Origin: Lasioglossum baleicum
Lineage: Eukaryota; Arthropoda; Insecta; Hymenoptera; Halictidae
Reading direction: 5' to 3'
Assembly (NCBI RefSeq): GCF_051020765.1
Contig: NC_134935.1
Location: 6,263,579-6,327,578, forward strand
DNA length: 64,000 bases
The notes beneath the pieces are model-generated. The model searched no databases. It was not told the origin of the DNA and saw only the letters and a list, made by a program, of their open reading frames with translations. Position numbers and translations under genes: made by a program. Shown in pieces: positions 22,984-35,073 of the stretch. The number at the start of each line of letters is the position of its first letter. Positions within the stretch are counted from its first letter, which is position 1.

Positions 22984-25900
22984 GATCTGTTGAACACAAA
23001 TTATAGAAGTATTTCACACTCCGTGATTAAATACAAAACGCCGAGGTATTCGGTAGAAGTGTTCAGTGTTTTACAGGTATTTCAATTACCAAAGCATTCG
23101 ACGCTGGTTTCGATCAACAGACTATAGTAACCTGCCTTCGTAGGCTGAGAAAGGTGTCTACCAGGAAGCAATGGCTCGAATTATCTGATTCTGTTGTCGC
23201 AGCGCCGATAATCTCCCCTGTTAGTAGCACTATCGGCCGACTGCAGCTCGCGCTGATAACGCGTCGCTTGTTAACCGGCCTGTACACCGACCGTTTCGGA
23301 GTGGTTTAGAGATAGAAGAGTCCTCGTGAACTGCACTGCATTTCCGAATAAACTGACTTCTCGTTCATAATCCTCGATTAAAATTTCATCAATGTTACCT
23401 TGATGAAGAATGTTAACGAATTTTTAGCCTCAAACGAGAATCAAATACATACCTACTTTAATTTACGCGTATTTATTGCACAAACTAGTCAAAATAAAGC
23501 CTAGAATTATACACTTGACGACCGCCGAGATACTTTCCAGAAAGACGATTCTTCATCCGACCGGACGATCGTACTTTCAGGACATAACAATCGACCTCGT
23601 TTGAACGACAGCGATCGAAAAGCTCTCCTCTCGTCCATTCGAAGTGCCCTTTCCGCTCGCAATATCCTGTTATCGGAGTTATCGATCGGTAAAAAAAAGC
23701 AAAATTGTTCGGAATGGTTCGTTCACAGAGTCGTGTGTGTCTGAATTGCTGTCACGGTTCCGTCCGGTTTGGCGATTTTTATCGGTGACGTCGCATGCGT
23801 CGCGCGTCACTTATCACTTATCACCGGCCGAATAACGATAAGTCGCTTCTTCGATGTCGTCGTGGGTGGTGCAACCGGGTTTCCCGACTGCCCAAGGGTC
23901 TGGGATCAATGCTCGTTGCAGTCGTTCGCACTCGATTGCTCGATCTCGTCTCGCGTTCGCCGCTTTCCACTCGACGCCAGTTTCCTCATCATTTGTGTTC
24001 ATCCGTTCCAATGGACTGGAAACCCGTGGCTAAAATTGAATTTTTCGAGTTTCGTATTTTGAAAAGATCGTCTGTAGCAGAGCCGCCAGATGAGGGGAAT
24101 TTACTCGAGTCGAGAAGAGGAAGTTACCCCTTCTTTGCCAGTATCGGATTAGTCACGTGACACATGCACGCGTGGTAGAAGGGGAAGGTAGAGTGGGGAC
24201 ACAAGTCTTAATCTGACCACTCTGATCTCTGTTTACTGACCCGCGCGATCCAATTAATACTCTTGTCTGAAAAAATAACAGGGTTCTATGTACATACGTA
24301 CACACTGTGATAGCAGATTGGATCTGTTCGAAGATAAAAAAGAAAGCGAGCTAATAAAAACGTGGTAATAACGTTGCAATCGGAGGATATGTTCCTTATC
24401 GACTCAATATCGGCGTCTTGATAATCGATTTAACTTGTGTACAGCTCGATCTTATTATATCTCGTGAGAGAGAGAGAGAACAGGTGGTAAATAGTGAGTT
24501 AGAGGATTCAAGGAAACCGAAGCGAATTGAACTTTCTCCGAGATATACCTTTCGCCGATTGATCCCGGCGCACGTGTAATGGATCGAATATCTTCTCGTC
24601 ACGCTTTATTAGAATCACGAACGACAATTCATCTTCTGCTGGAAGATCCAGTATAACTGGCAAATTACTTTCTGTCCGTGAAAATCGGCCCGCGATCGAG
24701 ATGGATTACGAACGTGACGGGAAATCTCGTGACTCGAGGGAGCTAGCTAGAAGATTACTTTCCTCGCAAGGGAACTTATCGAGCACGTAAATTCAGAAAA
24801 ATCATGGAACTTTGCACACATATAGAAATATCTCAAGAACAACAAATGATATCCAAAAAAAAGTTGAAACGTGTCTTCCAAACTGTGTAAAAATATTTTT
24901 TGATGCATTTTATCATTTGTCTAAGTTGACGAATTTTCGTAAAAATATGCAGTCCGGTTATATTTCACAGCGGTATCGTTTAACGGCAGAAACCAGCAGA
25001 TTCGTGCAAGAAATTATAAGAACTAGATTCACGATGATTCAAGCGGTACAGCTCACGATTCTAGGACGATCGAGAGAGCGATTCTTTCATCGCGTGCCGT
25101 GACGTGGGAAAAATTGTTCTTTGAAGCGCAGCGAGCGTGTCTTTCCTGAAACGTGGCGTTTGAGAAATGAATTTTATCGAAAGAACGATAAATTACCGTT
25201 CCGACGCGCGAAGAATGAAAAAAGAGGAATCGATGTATGAGAACGCCTTGTTCTTTTTACGAGTACTTCGTCGAAACAGTGAACTTCACGCTTCGGGCTG
25301 CATACAATACCGGCCGGAACTTTCTCGACGCTAAATTGATGGTCAGACACTAAACTTTCAATTCTTGCTCATTGCTAATTAAAGTATATTAAAGTAGTAA
25401 TTGTCCGAATATTCGAGAAGCTTAGTCCACAAAATTCGCAGAAGGTTCCTCGGATTCCAAACTCTTGTGCATAACTCTCAACCTTAGCGCAAGCATCTGC
25501 GATCCATTTATCAAATTCCGTTAATTCACACGTGCGCAGAACTCGTAAAGTCCTCGATGAATGCGCGAGAACGTTGTTCGAGCGGAAGTTGCAATTTTCA
25601 AAGTATCATTTTCGTGGCTGTAAGAGTATTCTGAACGACCGTGGACCATCGAGACTTTGATTTTGAAACGGCTCTCGGCGCTCTACTTTCCTACGCTGCA
25701 TTCTGAAGCTCGTTACGTGTCACCCGTTGCATAACTTCGCTGCAAACCTGTGCATAAAGATCAACGTCGTAATCTCTATCTATCTTTCTTCCTCTTACGA
25801 GACGAATCAACACGAGAGAGAAAAAGGCCGAGAGGGGAAGAGGAAGAGACTGAGAAACCGAACGATCGCTCGTACCGTACGATTTTATGGTCGGTTTATT

Positions 25901-26953
25901 GTACGAGGATCTCTAGCATTCGTGCCAGTTAATGCGCGTAGATCGTAGCTGCCTCGGCCATGGATATGATCGCCGTAGATCCCAGACGTTGGTCGTTCTC
26001 GTGATTGAGGCCTGGCCAACCGTGTCTCGCAACCGGCTCCCTAATTTCGTTTAATCGGTCTGGCTTCTCGAAAATCATTTCGAACGATGAGAACTCGTCT
26101 CGGAATTGGAAAGGAAACCGTGAACCTCGTGCTACTTCATGAACGAACAGTTTTAGGTGCACTCGGATGCGAAACATTCGAGATATCCGAGGAGGAAGTT
26201 AGATAGTTGGCCAACCAGCTACGTTCTTCCGCCAGAATTCACGCTAAGATCTTGATACACGCGTCCTCCGAAAAATACGAGAAATTTTGGAACAGTAATG
26301 TATACGATAATTTTTATGCGAAATGAAAATAGTCCAAGTCAGCCGTAGGAAACAGAAATTACGTAAATGTGTATCGTTTCTGTTTTAATATGTTCATTTT
26401 TGTTGTGTATTGTATTCGTTCTGTTTCTAGTCCCGCATTTTATATTGCTTCCAATGCAATTCATGTGCGTCTGAAAAAATGCTAGAATTTATAGACGCAG
26501 AATAGTGTTTGTCCATCTGTGTTCATTTTATTTTGTTGAATTACTTTCAGGTCATTCCAAGAAATCTGTTTTCTTTACCAGAACGCGAAGTTTTTGTTTC
26601 TTGATAAATTCAGAAATACAACTGTTTGTAGAGAAAGTGATTTTAAATCGAGTCAAATATTATAATACATGAATTTATTTAATTGAATTGGATTTATATC
26701 GAAATGTTCATCTTACGTAGCCAAATGCAATTACTTTGATTACATCAAAGTTTGCAAACTACGTCGATGGATTAAGTCAAGCGATGTAACTGACCTGTAG
26801 GCTGTAAGTTGTAGCTACCATATACAATCGATGACCCCCGCGGCGCCATTGACAAGTCGTGAGTCAGCCATTGGCGATCAACACTACGGTTAACCTATTG
26901 TAGTGTTTTCACGATACAATACGTGGCAAATAGGTGATTCACGTTTGTATAGA
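22984..26953. other. Intron stretch without recognised genes
   Basis: GC-rich at 23.2-24.2 kb. A repeat at 24077-24196 has relatives at 28831-28929 and, inverted, near 2591-2647. A short GA run lies at 24466-24479. Open frames in the GC-rich patch overlap in several registers and look spurious. Confidence 0.45.
24077..24196 (+). repeat. Dispersed repeat containing GGATTAGTCACGTGAC
   Basis: It shares CGGATTAGTCACGTGAC, the AGAAGGGGAAGGTAGAGTG end and upstream words with 28831-28929. The class is unknown. Confidence 0.65.
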
Positions 26954-27670
26954 CTACTAGCTTTTGCCCGCGGCTTCGCTCGCACAGAAAACCGTTTAAT
27001 GCCCTCGGAAATTGATATTGTTTCTCCACATAAAACCTTTTAATCCCCCATTCACCCCTATAGAGTTTTAATTTTATGTCATCCCGCCATCTTAGATTTC
27101 AAAACCCCTTTTCACCCCCTTAGGGGATTAATTTTTTAAAGTGTCGAAACAGATGTTTGATTAATTATATCAAAGAGCATTAAGACCAAGTATGAAGTAA
27201 ATCCGACCACGAACTAAATATTCCTCATACAAACGTTGCAACCACTTTTCACCTCTCTAGGGGTTGAATTTTTTAAAATGCCGAAACAGGTGTTTGATTA
27301 ATTATATCAAAGAGCATTAAGACCAAGTATGAAGTAAATCCGACCACGAACAAAATATTCCTCATACAAACGTTGCAACCACTTTTCACCTCCCTAGGGG
27401 TTGCATTTTTTAAAATGCCGAAACAGGTGTTTGATTAATTATATCAAAGAGCATTAAGACCAAGTATGAAGTAAATCCGACCACGAACAAAATATTCCTC
27501 ATACAAACGTTGCAACCCCTTTTCACCCCCTTGGGGGTTGAATTTCGAAATATCCTTTCTTATCCCTTGTATAGATCATAAAGGAAACCTCTGTGCAAAA
27601 TTTCAGCTTTCTAGGTCCAAGGGTTTAGCCAGGGCGTTGATGAGTGAGTGAGTGAGTCAGCACTGCATCT
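26954..27670 (+). mobile_element. Dispersed repeat with three 137-bp internal units
   Basis: It begins near CTAGCTTTTGCCCGCGGCTT and ends near GTGAGTGAGTCAGCACTGCA. The interior carries three tandem 137-bp units (about 27104-27514, marked by GATTAATTATATCAAAGAGC) plus a partial fourth. TTTGTATAGA flanks both sides (26944-26953 and 27671-27680), a likely target duplication. The start and the AGCTTTCTAGGTCCAAGGG phrase resemble repeats common in insect genomes. I suspect a non-LTR-derived or SINE-like element but cannot assign it firmly. Confidence 0.65.
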
Positions 27671-28830
27671 TTTGTATAGAGATGAAAATTGCAATAGCTT
27701 TTCGTTTTCATTATGAATGGACTCGGTGAACGAAAAACTAAGGTGAAATTATATTAAAATTCAATTAACACCGCAATTGACGTACTTTCGAAAATGTCTG
27801 CACGCTATCAGGGCGTAATGGTTCACAGCCTATTAATAAATTAGTTCGACGAAATCTCTGTTTCAATCCTGGCGATTGTTGCCGAACATCTTTTACCACT
27901 TAAATATCAATTTTCACTGTCTTCAGACAAGACTGCTGAAGATGGAATGATATTTCCACCTTTAATGATTTTAATAGAGGAGAAATCACATATTGACTTC
28001 TTCAATTTCTGAAATATTCCAACAATCTTGAGTTTCATCTACTCAATTTGGCTATAAATGCATGAAGATCCGCAGTCTACATCAGACATTCATGTAACTC
28101 CGAATTCTACTCTGGTTGCGAAGACGTTCGTCATAGGATTAAGGCTAGCCCACAGTATTTCGCCCGTTGAATATTGAAATTGATAGGCTATCGAAACCCA
28201 GAGGAAGCGTCCGTAATTCCGCAGAATCATCTGACACGGTGCTCGTACCCGAAACCTCATTTGCATTGTTGAGTGTTTGCCAGCAGCCGTGACGGGTTAC
28301 ACGGTTTTAGCCCTCGAAACGACAAATCCGCCGTTTCCTCTCGGTGGTGATCGACAGGACACGTCGAATGTCGTATTTAATATTAATGCCGGTTCCGGAG
28401 AGTACGCCGCGCGTAACTCGCACGCGGTCCGCGCTGATCGATCGCAATTAAGCCGTGTACGTGACACGTTGTTCCGCGGTCGAATCACCGTAAACCGCAG
28501 CAGTTAAAAGGCTGAAACGCCTACCCCTCGGCGGCCTTTATTTATCACGCGATCACGCGCGTCGAGATTTTCAATCGTAGCGGTGCGGTGAGCGCAACTT
28601 GTTCCAGTCCCGTCCCGTCGTTTCGACGAGGGACAAAACGTCGCCGGGAGCACGGATAACCGGCGATCTTATCGTTACCGAAGCGTTACCCGCGCGGTAG
28701 ACAATGGTGAAATCGCGGCAAGCCGGTAGCTCGGTTGCTAGGAACTTCCCCAATGTGAACGTCAAACGTTGCTCGCAGTCTAGACCTCGAGAAATCGAAG
28801 CCGGTACATTTTCGAGATCCCTGTTTCGCG

Positions 28831-28929
28831 CAGAGTCGCCGGTTGAGGGGAAAAATATACCCCCTCTCTTCCAGTACCGGATTAGTCACGTGACTTGGCG
28901 GAAGCGTGGTGGAAGGGGAAGGTAGAGTG
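28831..28929 (+). repeat. Second copy of the GGATTAGTCACGTGAC repeat
   Basis: It aligns with 24077-24196, with the same order of CAGAG(C/T)CGCC, GAGGGGAA, CGGATTAGTCACGTGAC and GGAAGGTAGAGTG. Confidence 0.65.
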
Positions 28930-29892
28930 CAGAAATTTTACACAACTTTCTTCAGCACTTTCTCTGCAATTCCGACGAATTGCGATTTTTTCAACATCAA
29001 CGTCGTGCAGTAAACTAAATTTTTCTGACTTCTCGAAAATAAATAGTTGTCTTTTGGAGAGCGTCCAGTATTGAAGGAGATAACTGTATATTTTAAAGAA
29101 TTTTTGCTGTTGTTTAATATTTTGTGTTCGAAAGCTGTGTTAAAAGAGGGCAGAGAGAAAGTATTCTCCTTATTCAATTCGACTAGTGCAAAAATAGTTT
29201 GCGTACGTTTTATTACTGGAGTATCGAAGTTAATAAAACAACTCCTTACCGTGTAATAGTAATCAATGAGATCCGAAATGAAAGATCACGTTGCCATAAA
29301 CATTCAACATCGAGTCTTTTCATAAATCATTAATAATAAAGGACCTCTATCACAAAAGATCCAGAATGAAAGGGGCAAACTACAGCGAACAAAGACTCTC
29401 CATCGAGCTGGATTCGAATTGGGGGGGTTCAGTTTGAAGCCCAACCCCGTCGTTACAATCACTATCCTTCATGTTTGATTTTCAAACATCGTAACTCGAA
29501 TAATAACGATCAGTTCCCCGTTCATAATCTATGGAAAAACACTTGAGAGTCTCCCTCGTCGTTCGTCCATTTATTACAAAACATAACTCCGGCGCCGGTG
29601 GTCCTGTTCCCTCCGGCATCCCCTCACAGCTGGGAAAGTCTGGACGCGTTGGAAAGCAGGAAAAAAGCATGATACGGAAATCTGAATTGTGTCCCGTTGG
29701 AGCAAATAGTCCTCTAGGGTCGATGAACAGTCCAGCCATTTTTCGTTTCTCCAATATCGGAGGCGTCTCTCGATGGCGCCTCCTCTGTATAGGGTTGTCG
29801 AGACAAATCCAGAAAAGTTGTTATGTAGGGAGCAGTTCAAATTCCAGGAAAATGTCAATATATAATTTTTCACCAGTTATATTTACAAACAT

Positions 29893-30000
29893 GGTACAGA
29901 ATGGAAGTACTCGACGTAGCCACCACTAGCTTCCACGACCTTCTTGACCTTCGCTGAACCTCCTCCTCGTCCATTTTCGCCTTTTTCGGCGTTAGGGTAT
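29893..30000 (-). pseudogene. Possible transposase C-terminal remnant
   Basis: On the - strand a frame ends AKVKKVVEASGGYVEYFHS..., and just upstream a second frame reads MDEEEVQRR. This resembles the short C-terminal tail (basic stretch, then GG-(Y/H)-x-E) of mariner/Tc-type transposases of insects, broken by a frameshift. It lies next to the mariner-type element at 30017. Too little remains for a firm call; chance similarity is possible. Confidence 0.3.
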
Positions 30001-30016
30001 CTTCGATACGTGTCTA

Positions 30017-30325
30017 CAGGGTGTCCCAAAAATGCTGTACTTCCTTGAAAGGGATCATTCCTTTGAGAAAGGTGTCATTTGAAGTACATAACTTTTCCTT
30101 GGCGAAGATGTTCTCCGCGTCTTCGTTAAGGAGTTATTAACGAAAATCACGGACCAATCAGAGCGCAGCTACTGCGAACGGACTCCGGCTCGGCCAATGC
30201 CAACGCCACGCTCTGATTGATCCGTGTTTGTCGTTGATCACTCCTCAACAAAGCCGCGGAGAATATTTTTGCAAAGGAAAAAGTTACTTGAAATGACTTT
30301 AGCTACATTTTTTTGGAACACCCTG
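30017..30325. mobile_element. 309-bp mariner-type MITE with CAGGGTGT ends
   Basis: Ends CAGGGTGTCCCAAAAATG and the near-complement finishing TTTTTTGGAACACCCTG, flanked by TA (30015-30016, 30326-30327). Most of the element is an imperfect palindrome, with inner arms around GGACCAATCAGAGCG and its complement. It has no coding capacity. Confidence 0.85.
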
Positions 30326-30401
30326 TATACTATAAATCGATCTTTATTTGTGAGACTGCCCGAAAAGAGTCCAGATTTATCTAGACGGCCGTGTAGTCGT
30401 C

Positions 30402-30527
30402 TAGGATCGATGAACAGTCGTCGGTCGGTTTCTCTCGCCTCTTACCTCATCGCATCCCAGCCATTTTTCGTTGGTCCAATATCGGAGGCGTTTCTCGAAT
30501 CGCTCGCGCCGCCGTTTCCTCTTTATT
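30402..30527 (+). repeat. Local duplicate of 29713-29789
   Basis: Both segments contain TCGATGAACAGT, CCAGCCATTTTTCGTT and CCAATATCGGAGGCGT in order. The copy here carries about 45 extra bases in the middle. The mariner-type element lies between the two copies. Confidence 0.6.
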
Positions 30528-30945
30528 TCTTTTTGTCCTCCGCGTCTCTCGAATCGCCGGGTATCGATAATAACGCACGTTCCACGACCCCATCGATCCC
30601 TTCCTTTATATCCGCACATTCCCAGAACTTTGATCGTACGACTACGGCATATTCCCCGACGTTTTCGTGACGACCGAACCCTTTTCCCTTCGCTCGCGAC
30701 GCCGAGGAGGCTGATGGAACTTTCGGCTCTCTAAAATTCAAACGAGGCCGGTCTCGAGCGAATGGAATTCTTCGAAATGAACGCTGGAATGTCAGGTGGG
30801 CGTTATTCACTCGGAATTATGAGTTGCTTAGCTCGGTAGTTCGGATATAACGCGGAGAACAAAGATGGGGTTGCTTGATGGCACAATACGTACCCCTAGC
30901 AGAAAATATTCGATCAAATCGGTGATAGAGATAATCAGTGATTAG

Positions 30946-31115
30946 TATACTGCGGATTTTATGCATTTATGGGAAAAATGAGTGGGTGCAGTTTAAAACA
31001 GTAGAAAAGTTACAATGATTTCAGAGTGCTAATCTATTTTTCTCAAAGTAAGAATTGACTGTTTACGTGGCTCCAGTTCAAGCAATTTTTATTATGCATA
31101 AAGATCCGCAGTCTC
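30946..31115 (+). mobile_element. hAT-type MITE, both ends present
   Basis: It runs from TATACTGCGGATTTTATGCA to CATAAAGATCCGCAGTCTC, slightly shorter than the 200-bp norm (170 bp). No convincing 8-bp duplication is left. Confidence 0.8.
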
Positions 31116-31605
31116 TCGTTAACAAATTGAGCAACAGTTTCTACAATTACATTCTCTAATTCATATTTTGTTTTCCAATAACCAATAAACGATTATTATA
31201 GATTCTCGCTATAGACGCTATATTTGAAAACAGCTTCTTCTATCGTATTCGTGGAAGTTGAATTTTCGAAACTTTATTGCTGTAAAAGCGGTTCCCAATT
31301 TTTCGATGCGTGACATTCCACATTCTATACGAATCGTGCATTGAATATTGGAACACAAAAGGAAGTAAAAATGTTTCAGTGGTTTTCATAACCTGCGTAT
31401 GTATGTGCATTTATATGATCTCGTGACGAGTATAAGATACAGTAAAGTAGAGATTTGAATCCCAGTGAAACTTAATCCGCAGTAAAATCCCTAGTGCATT
31501 GGAGATACAGGCGTGTTTTCTTTCCTGTAAACCAGTATCTGAAATTGTCCGTTTGCATAAGGGTCCGCAGTTGATTGATCAACATCAGTAGCACAGATTT
31601 AGATA

Positions 31606-31878
31606 CGGTGAACCTCAGTAATATTCGGACAGTTTTAAAAGGACGATAACTGTTTTAATTCATCCGAGAAGTTATAACAATTAATTTACTATAAGATTTC
31701 TAAAGGAAACAGCTGTCAATTTCATTAAAAGTACAAGTTACCTTTTCTCTGAAATTTTTGTCACGTCTTGTAGGAAAATAATTGCTCCAACTTCTCGAAA
31801 AAAATCCAAGTCGTACGATCCGATATTGAGAAGGTTATCGTCCTTGTACAAGTGTCCGAACATTACCGTGGTTCACTG
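31606..31878. mobile_element. 273-bp mariner-type MITE with CxGTGAACC ends
   Basis: Ends CGGTGAACCTCAGTAATATT and the near-complement AATATTACTGAGGTTCACCG-like right arm (actual right end ...ACCGTGGTTCACTG), flanked by TA (31604-31605, 31879-31880). Inner arms carry AGGACGATAAC and its complement. A half copy of the same family lies at 42969-43250. Confidence 0.8.
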
Positions 31879-31880
31879 TA

Positions 31881-32243
31881 ACTCGAAGTAACTCCTTAGT
31901 AATATCCAGTAGATAGAAGTAAAAGTAGACTCGATCTAGAGTAGTGAGAAAGTGTAGAAGTAACGAAACTGTACAAAAGAAAGAACCATTCGATCATCCA
32001 CGACGGATTCGACACGGATCGACCAATTCTCGGAGCGAGAGAAATCCTCCTCCGGTAGTCGCTGTGGGATGAAACGGCAGTCAGCAACGTAGAAATTCTC
32101 CACAGATCTGATAATCGTGTGCAATCGAAGATCCTTCCGCCAGTGAAGAAAAGGAAGCGAAAGAGAAAGACAGGGATATAAATAACTTTGTGTGTGATCG
32201 GTCCGTGAATTGTACAGTGCGGATTATATTGGCGGCAGCAATA
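31881..32243 (+). promoter_or_regulatory. spri: Promoter and short leader of sprint first exon c
   Basis: A TATA-box match, TATAAATA, lies at 32177-32184. Initiation about 30 bases downstream would fall near 32207-32216, giving a leader of only about 28-37 bases before the ATG at 32244. No ATG occurs in frame between 32190 and 32244. The upstream part is A/G-rich without TIR elements. Promoter function is inferred. Confidence 0.5.
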
Positions 32244-32368
32244 ATGTTGCCGCCGATTTTGAACAACATTAACAGCGACATACTGACGCTGTACACAAAT
32301 CCAGGAAGCGGGAGGAGCGTGGCCACTCGAGCAACGAGGGGTCGTTACGCGGAGATCGGCGTCAAAAG
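32244..32368 (+). CDS. spri: sprint alternative first coding exon c
   Basis: ATG (A at -3) begins 41 complete codons: MLPPILNNINSDILTLYTNP, then GSGRSVATRATRGRYAEIGV and K. Two bases (AG) remain before the donor AAAG|GTAAAC at 32369. Unspliced, the reading stops at once (AGG TAA). Spliced to 54423 it continues R-SDVFLEPY. It is the longest and nearest of the three alternative N-termini (22 kb from the common exon). Its codons look like ordinary coding sequence. No known domain is recognised. The identical splice phase shared with exons a and b supports the assignment. Confidence 0.75.
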
Positions 32369-34787
32369 GTAAACATTTCCCATTGAAAACTCACTTTATC
32401 CCTCTTTCACTCTTTTTCTCTACGCACAGCGGTCGTTGTCAGTTCAATTCATCTTTCATCTTGTCCAAATTATTCAATAGATTTTTTTAAAGTATGTAAT
32501 ATATATATGAAATTTAATTATACAAAAAGAAAATGCATTTGTGCATCCTGCATATGGAGAGAAGGTTAAATGATCGTGGATCACATTTCTGGTAACTTCT
32601 GCGAATTTTATCGGAGACAATAATGCATACATTTTTTTTGTATATTGAAAATGATATTCTACGTACAGTATTTTTCACTTCCGATTTTTTATAACTTTGA
32701 CTGGCTTTGCGTAGCATAGAGATGAAATCGCTTTTATGCACTTTGATACGACATGAAAAAATATATTCAACACTTCAATTAAAAACTTGAAGCTCTATAT
32801 TTCTTATAGGTAGCAGTAAAACATTGTCCTCTTTCATTTGTTTCCAATATACGCCCCATTTTGATTAACGCTGCGCAGTCGTAGCATAAACTCCATGCAT
32901 GTGGTAGTTTTAACGATACTGAACAGTTTCTAGCATTAATTTCAAGCTATCAGTTCGTTTATTTTCTTAATCATCGTGACAAGCTGGAAATAATTTAACT
33001 GTTCAGTAATTTTCTCTATAAACGTATAAAATCAGCATCATATAAAATCAATCAAATGTACAAAGTCATAATGATCACCAACATTTATCAAAATTGAAGG
33101 ACAGATGAATGTAACCATAGTACATAGAATGTAACTACAGTTACCTTTATGTTTTACAATTATCGAGATTAGAAAAATTCATTTATGGTAAAAATAATAG
33201 AATTTCCTTGTCCAAGCATCTATTGTTGCCATTTTCATAAACTAATGTTTATCGGATACTTTTAATGCTCGGTAGGTTCAGTGTTAAACAATCTTGAACT
33301 CATTGTACTGACCCAGCTCTGGCATGTGCGTGTGCGTATGCTAAGGAAATTACCGATCCTGAGCCCCGAAACGGCTTGTTAATTATTAATCGATACGTCC
33401 GTGCGAGCTGCACTCCGGATCGCGCTCGTTGCACTTGCCATTCTCGGCACCTGCATTTATTGATCCCGCCGCCGGCAACCACCGTGGACCGGTGGCGAAC
33501 GCCGGAAATGGAAATTCTCGCGACGACAACGACGAGTCCGTTCCAACGAGCGCACGCATCGCGCGGTTTTTCGTTTAACAACGTTCTACCGCTTTTTGTT
33601 ATCCGTAGAATTCTTTACAACGCTGAACGCGCCTGAACTCCGTGGACGTGGAGTCTGCTTTAATTTCGTAGCGGAAATGTCTTTGTGTCGTATGCCCCAA
33701 CCGTAGACGTGTATGCGTGTTTTGCTTTATGTTCTTGCTTCCTTTGTAGACGTGTAATTTAATGATCGACTGGAAAATATAATAGTAGAATTTCAATTTA
33801 GAACGTTGTTGGTTGAAAAATGCGATCAAATTATCGAATCTTCGTTCGGAAATTTAAAAATGGTTTGGTGAAATTAAACGAGAGAGAGTTCTGCTGATTT
33901 TTCTATCAACTTTATTAATGGAGCAGCAAATGAAGGAATAAATTTAAATTTCAATTATCAGTGTGATTTTTATTTTGTTCTTCACTGACTGCTTCCCGTT
34001 GTAGGTAAGTAATAATTAGACGGGGTTTTTACATATTTTTGCAATAATTTTGTTGGCAATGCTGGACCATGTGTCTCTTCTGATTATTACTTATTTAGAG
34101 GTTCAGATCATTTTAAAAAGTGCAATCGATACATTTTGTAGATCGAGCCCTACCGAATTTTTCCCGAATTTTATTTTGACGAAGGGGAGCACCCCCTAAT
34201 TGGGATCTACTTCGGGAGAGCCCTATTACATCGAGGCCGCGACCCTCGAACGGAATACTAGTCCCCGTCCGAAAAAAAAGAAAAAAAGGAAATAATGAAT
34301 CTCGTCTCGGGTCTATTCGCAGAGGCCCAAGCGGATTACGGCTAAGAGGCTTATGTAAGAATAAACCGAAGGGCTTCGCGCGGTCGGCCACTTTGCTATC
34401 ATATTTCATATTAACCGCTGATTCAAATCGATTTCCCCGCGGTGACAGTTCATTCGTCGAGCTTCTTCATTGGTTTACTCTCCCGATCGATTCGTCGCGT
34501 GCACCGATAAAGCAGGGTGGTCGACCAAAGAACGGTTAAGACTGCAACTTTTAAATACGAGTATTAATAACTCACTAGATGGCTTTTCAAATCAACACAT
34601 TTTCATGTTTTTTTCAATCAATCAAGGACGAATTCAGCGAGCTATACCTTAAGTTGTCCTTGAGAAATATAAATGTAAATGCTGTGTGTGTTCAACCGGT
34701 TGGTTAAGACTTCATTTATTCCCGAGCAAGTCAATGTTCAAAGAAAGACTTCTAAAAACAGCGAAGAAAAGAAGTGCTAACATTTAC
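32369..34787. other. Intron stretch after first exon c
   Basis: AT-rich sequence without recognised repeats to 33.3 kb, then a GC-richer patch at 33.3-33.6 kb. A candidate recursive splice site lies at 34004/34005. No coding exon is supported. Confidence 0.45.
33975..34010 (+). promoter_or_regulatory. spri: Candidate recursive (ratchet) splice site
   Basis: A pyrimidine-rich run (TTGTTCTTCACTGACTGCTT, then CCCGTTG) ends in TAG immediately followed by GTAAGT, with the junction between 34004 and 34005. The juxtaposed 3' splice site and consensus 5' splice site is the signature of zero-length exons used in stepwise removal of very long insect introns. It would serve the introns of all three first exons. 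This is motif evidence only. Confidence 0.45.
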
Positions 34788-34795
34788 TGCATCAC

Positions 34796-35065
34796 CAGGG
34801 CCGCCGCGTGGGTAAGAGGCGCCCGTGTGCGAAAGAAATTTAGCGCCCTTTTCCGATCATGATAATAAAATACAATGAATGACCTTTTTCTTTTTTTTTT
34901 TAATCCAGAATCTCGTTGCACTGTAACATTTGTTACTTCTGCTATGTATTAGGCTTTGTGCCGCAGTGACAGCGACAGGCGCCCTTCCCGTTAACGTTTT
35001 GGCGGCCCTTCGACGAAGCGCCCGTGTGCGGCGCACAACCTGCACAACCGCACGCGGCGGCCCTG
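34796..35065. mobile_element. 270-bp hAT-type MITE with CAGGGCCGCC ends
   Basis: Perfect 15-base TIRs CAGGGCCGCCGCGTG and its complement. Exact 8-bp target duplication TGCATCAC on both sides (34788-34795 and 35066-35073). The GC-rich ends and 8-bp duplication are typical of hAT elements. No transposase frame is present. The intact duplication suggests a comparatively recent insertion. Confidence 0.93.
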
Positions 35066-35073
35066 TGCATCAC

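Larger units (their letters stand above)
27681..30014. other. Intron stretch with short repeats
   Basis: A hAT-type MITE end lies at 28038-28079 (ATGAAGATCCGCAGTCTA). GC-rich sequence covers 28.2-28.9 kb. A dispersed repeat sits at 28831-28929. A segment at 29713-29789 recurs at 30402-30527. No exon is supported. Confidence 0.45.

Noticed and set aside
29410..29470. tRNA-like GATTCGAATTGG word
   Set aside because: No A box at suitable spacing and no cloverleaf arms could be drawn.
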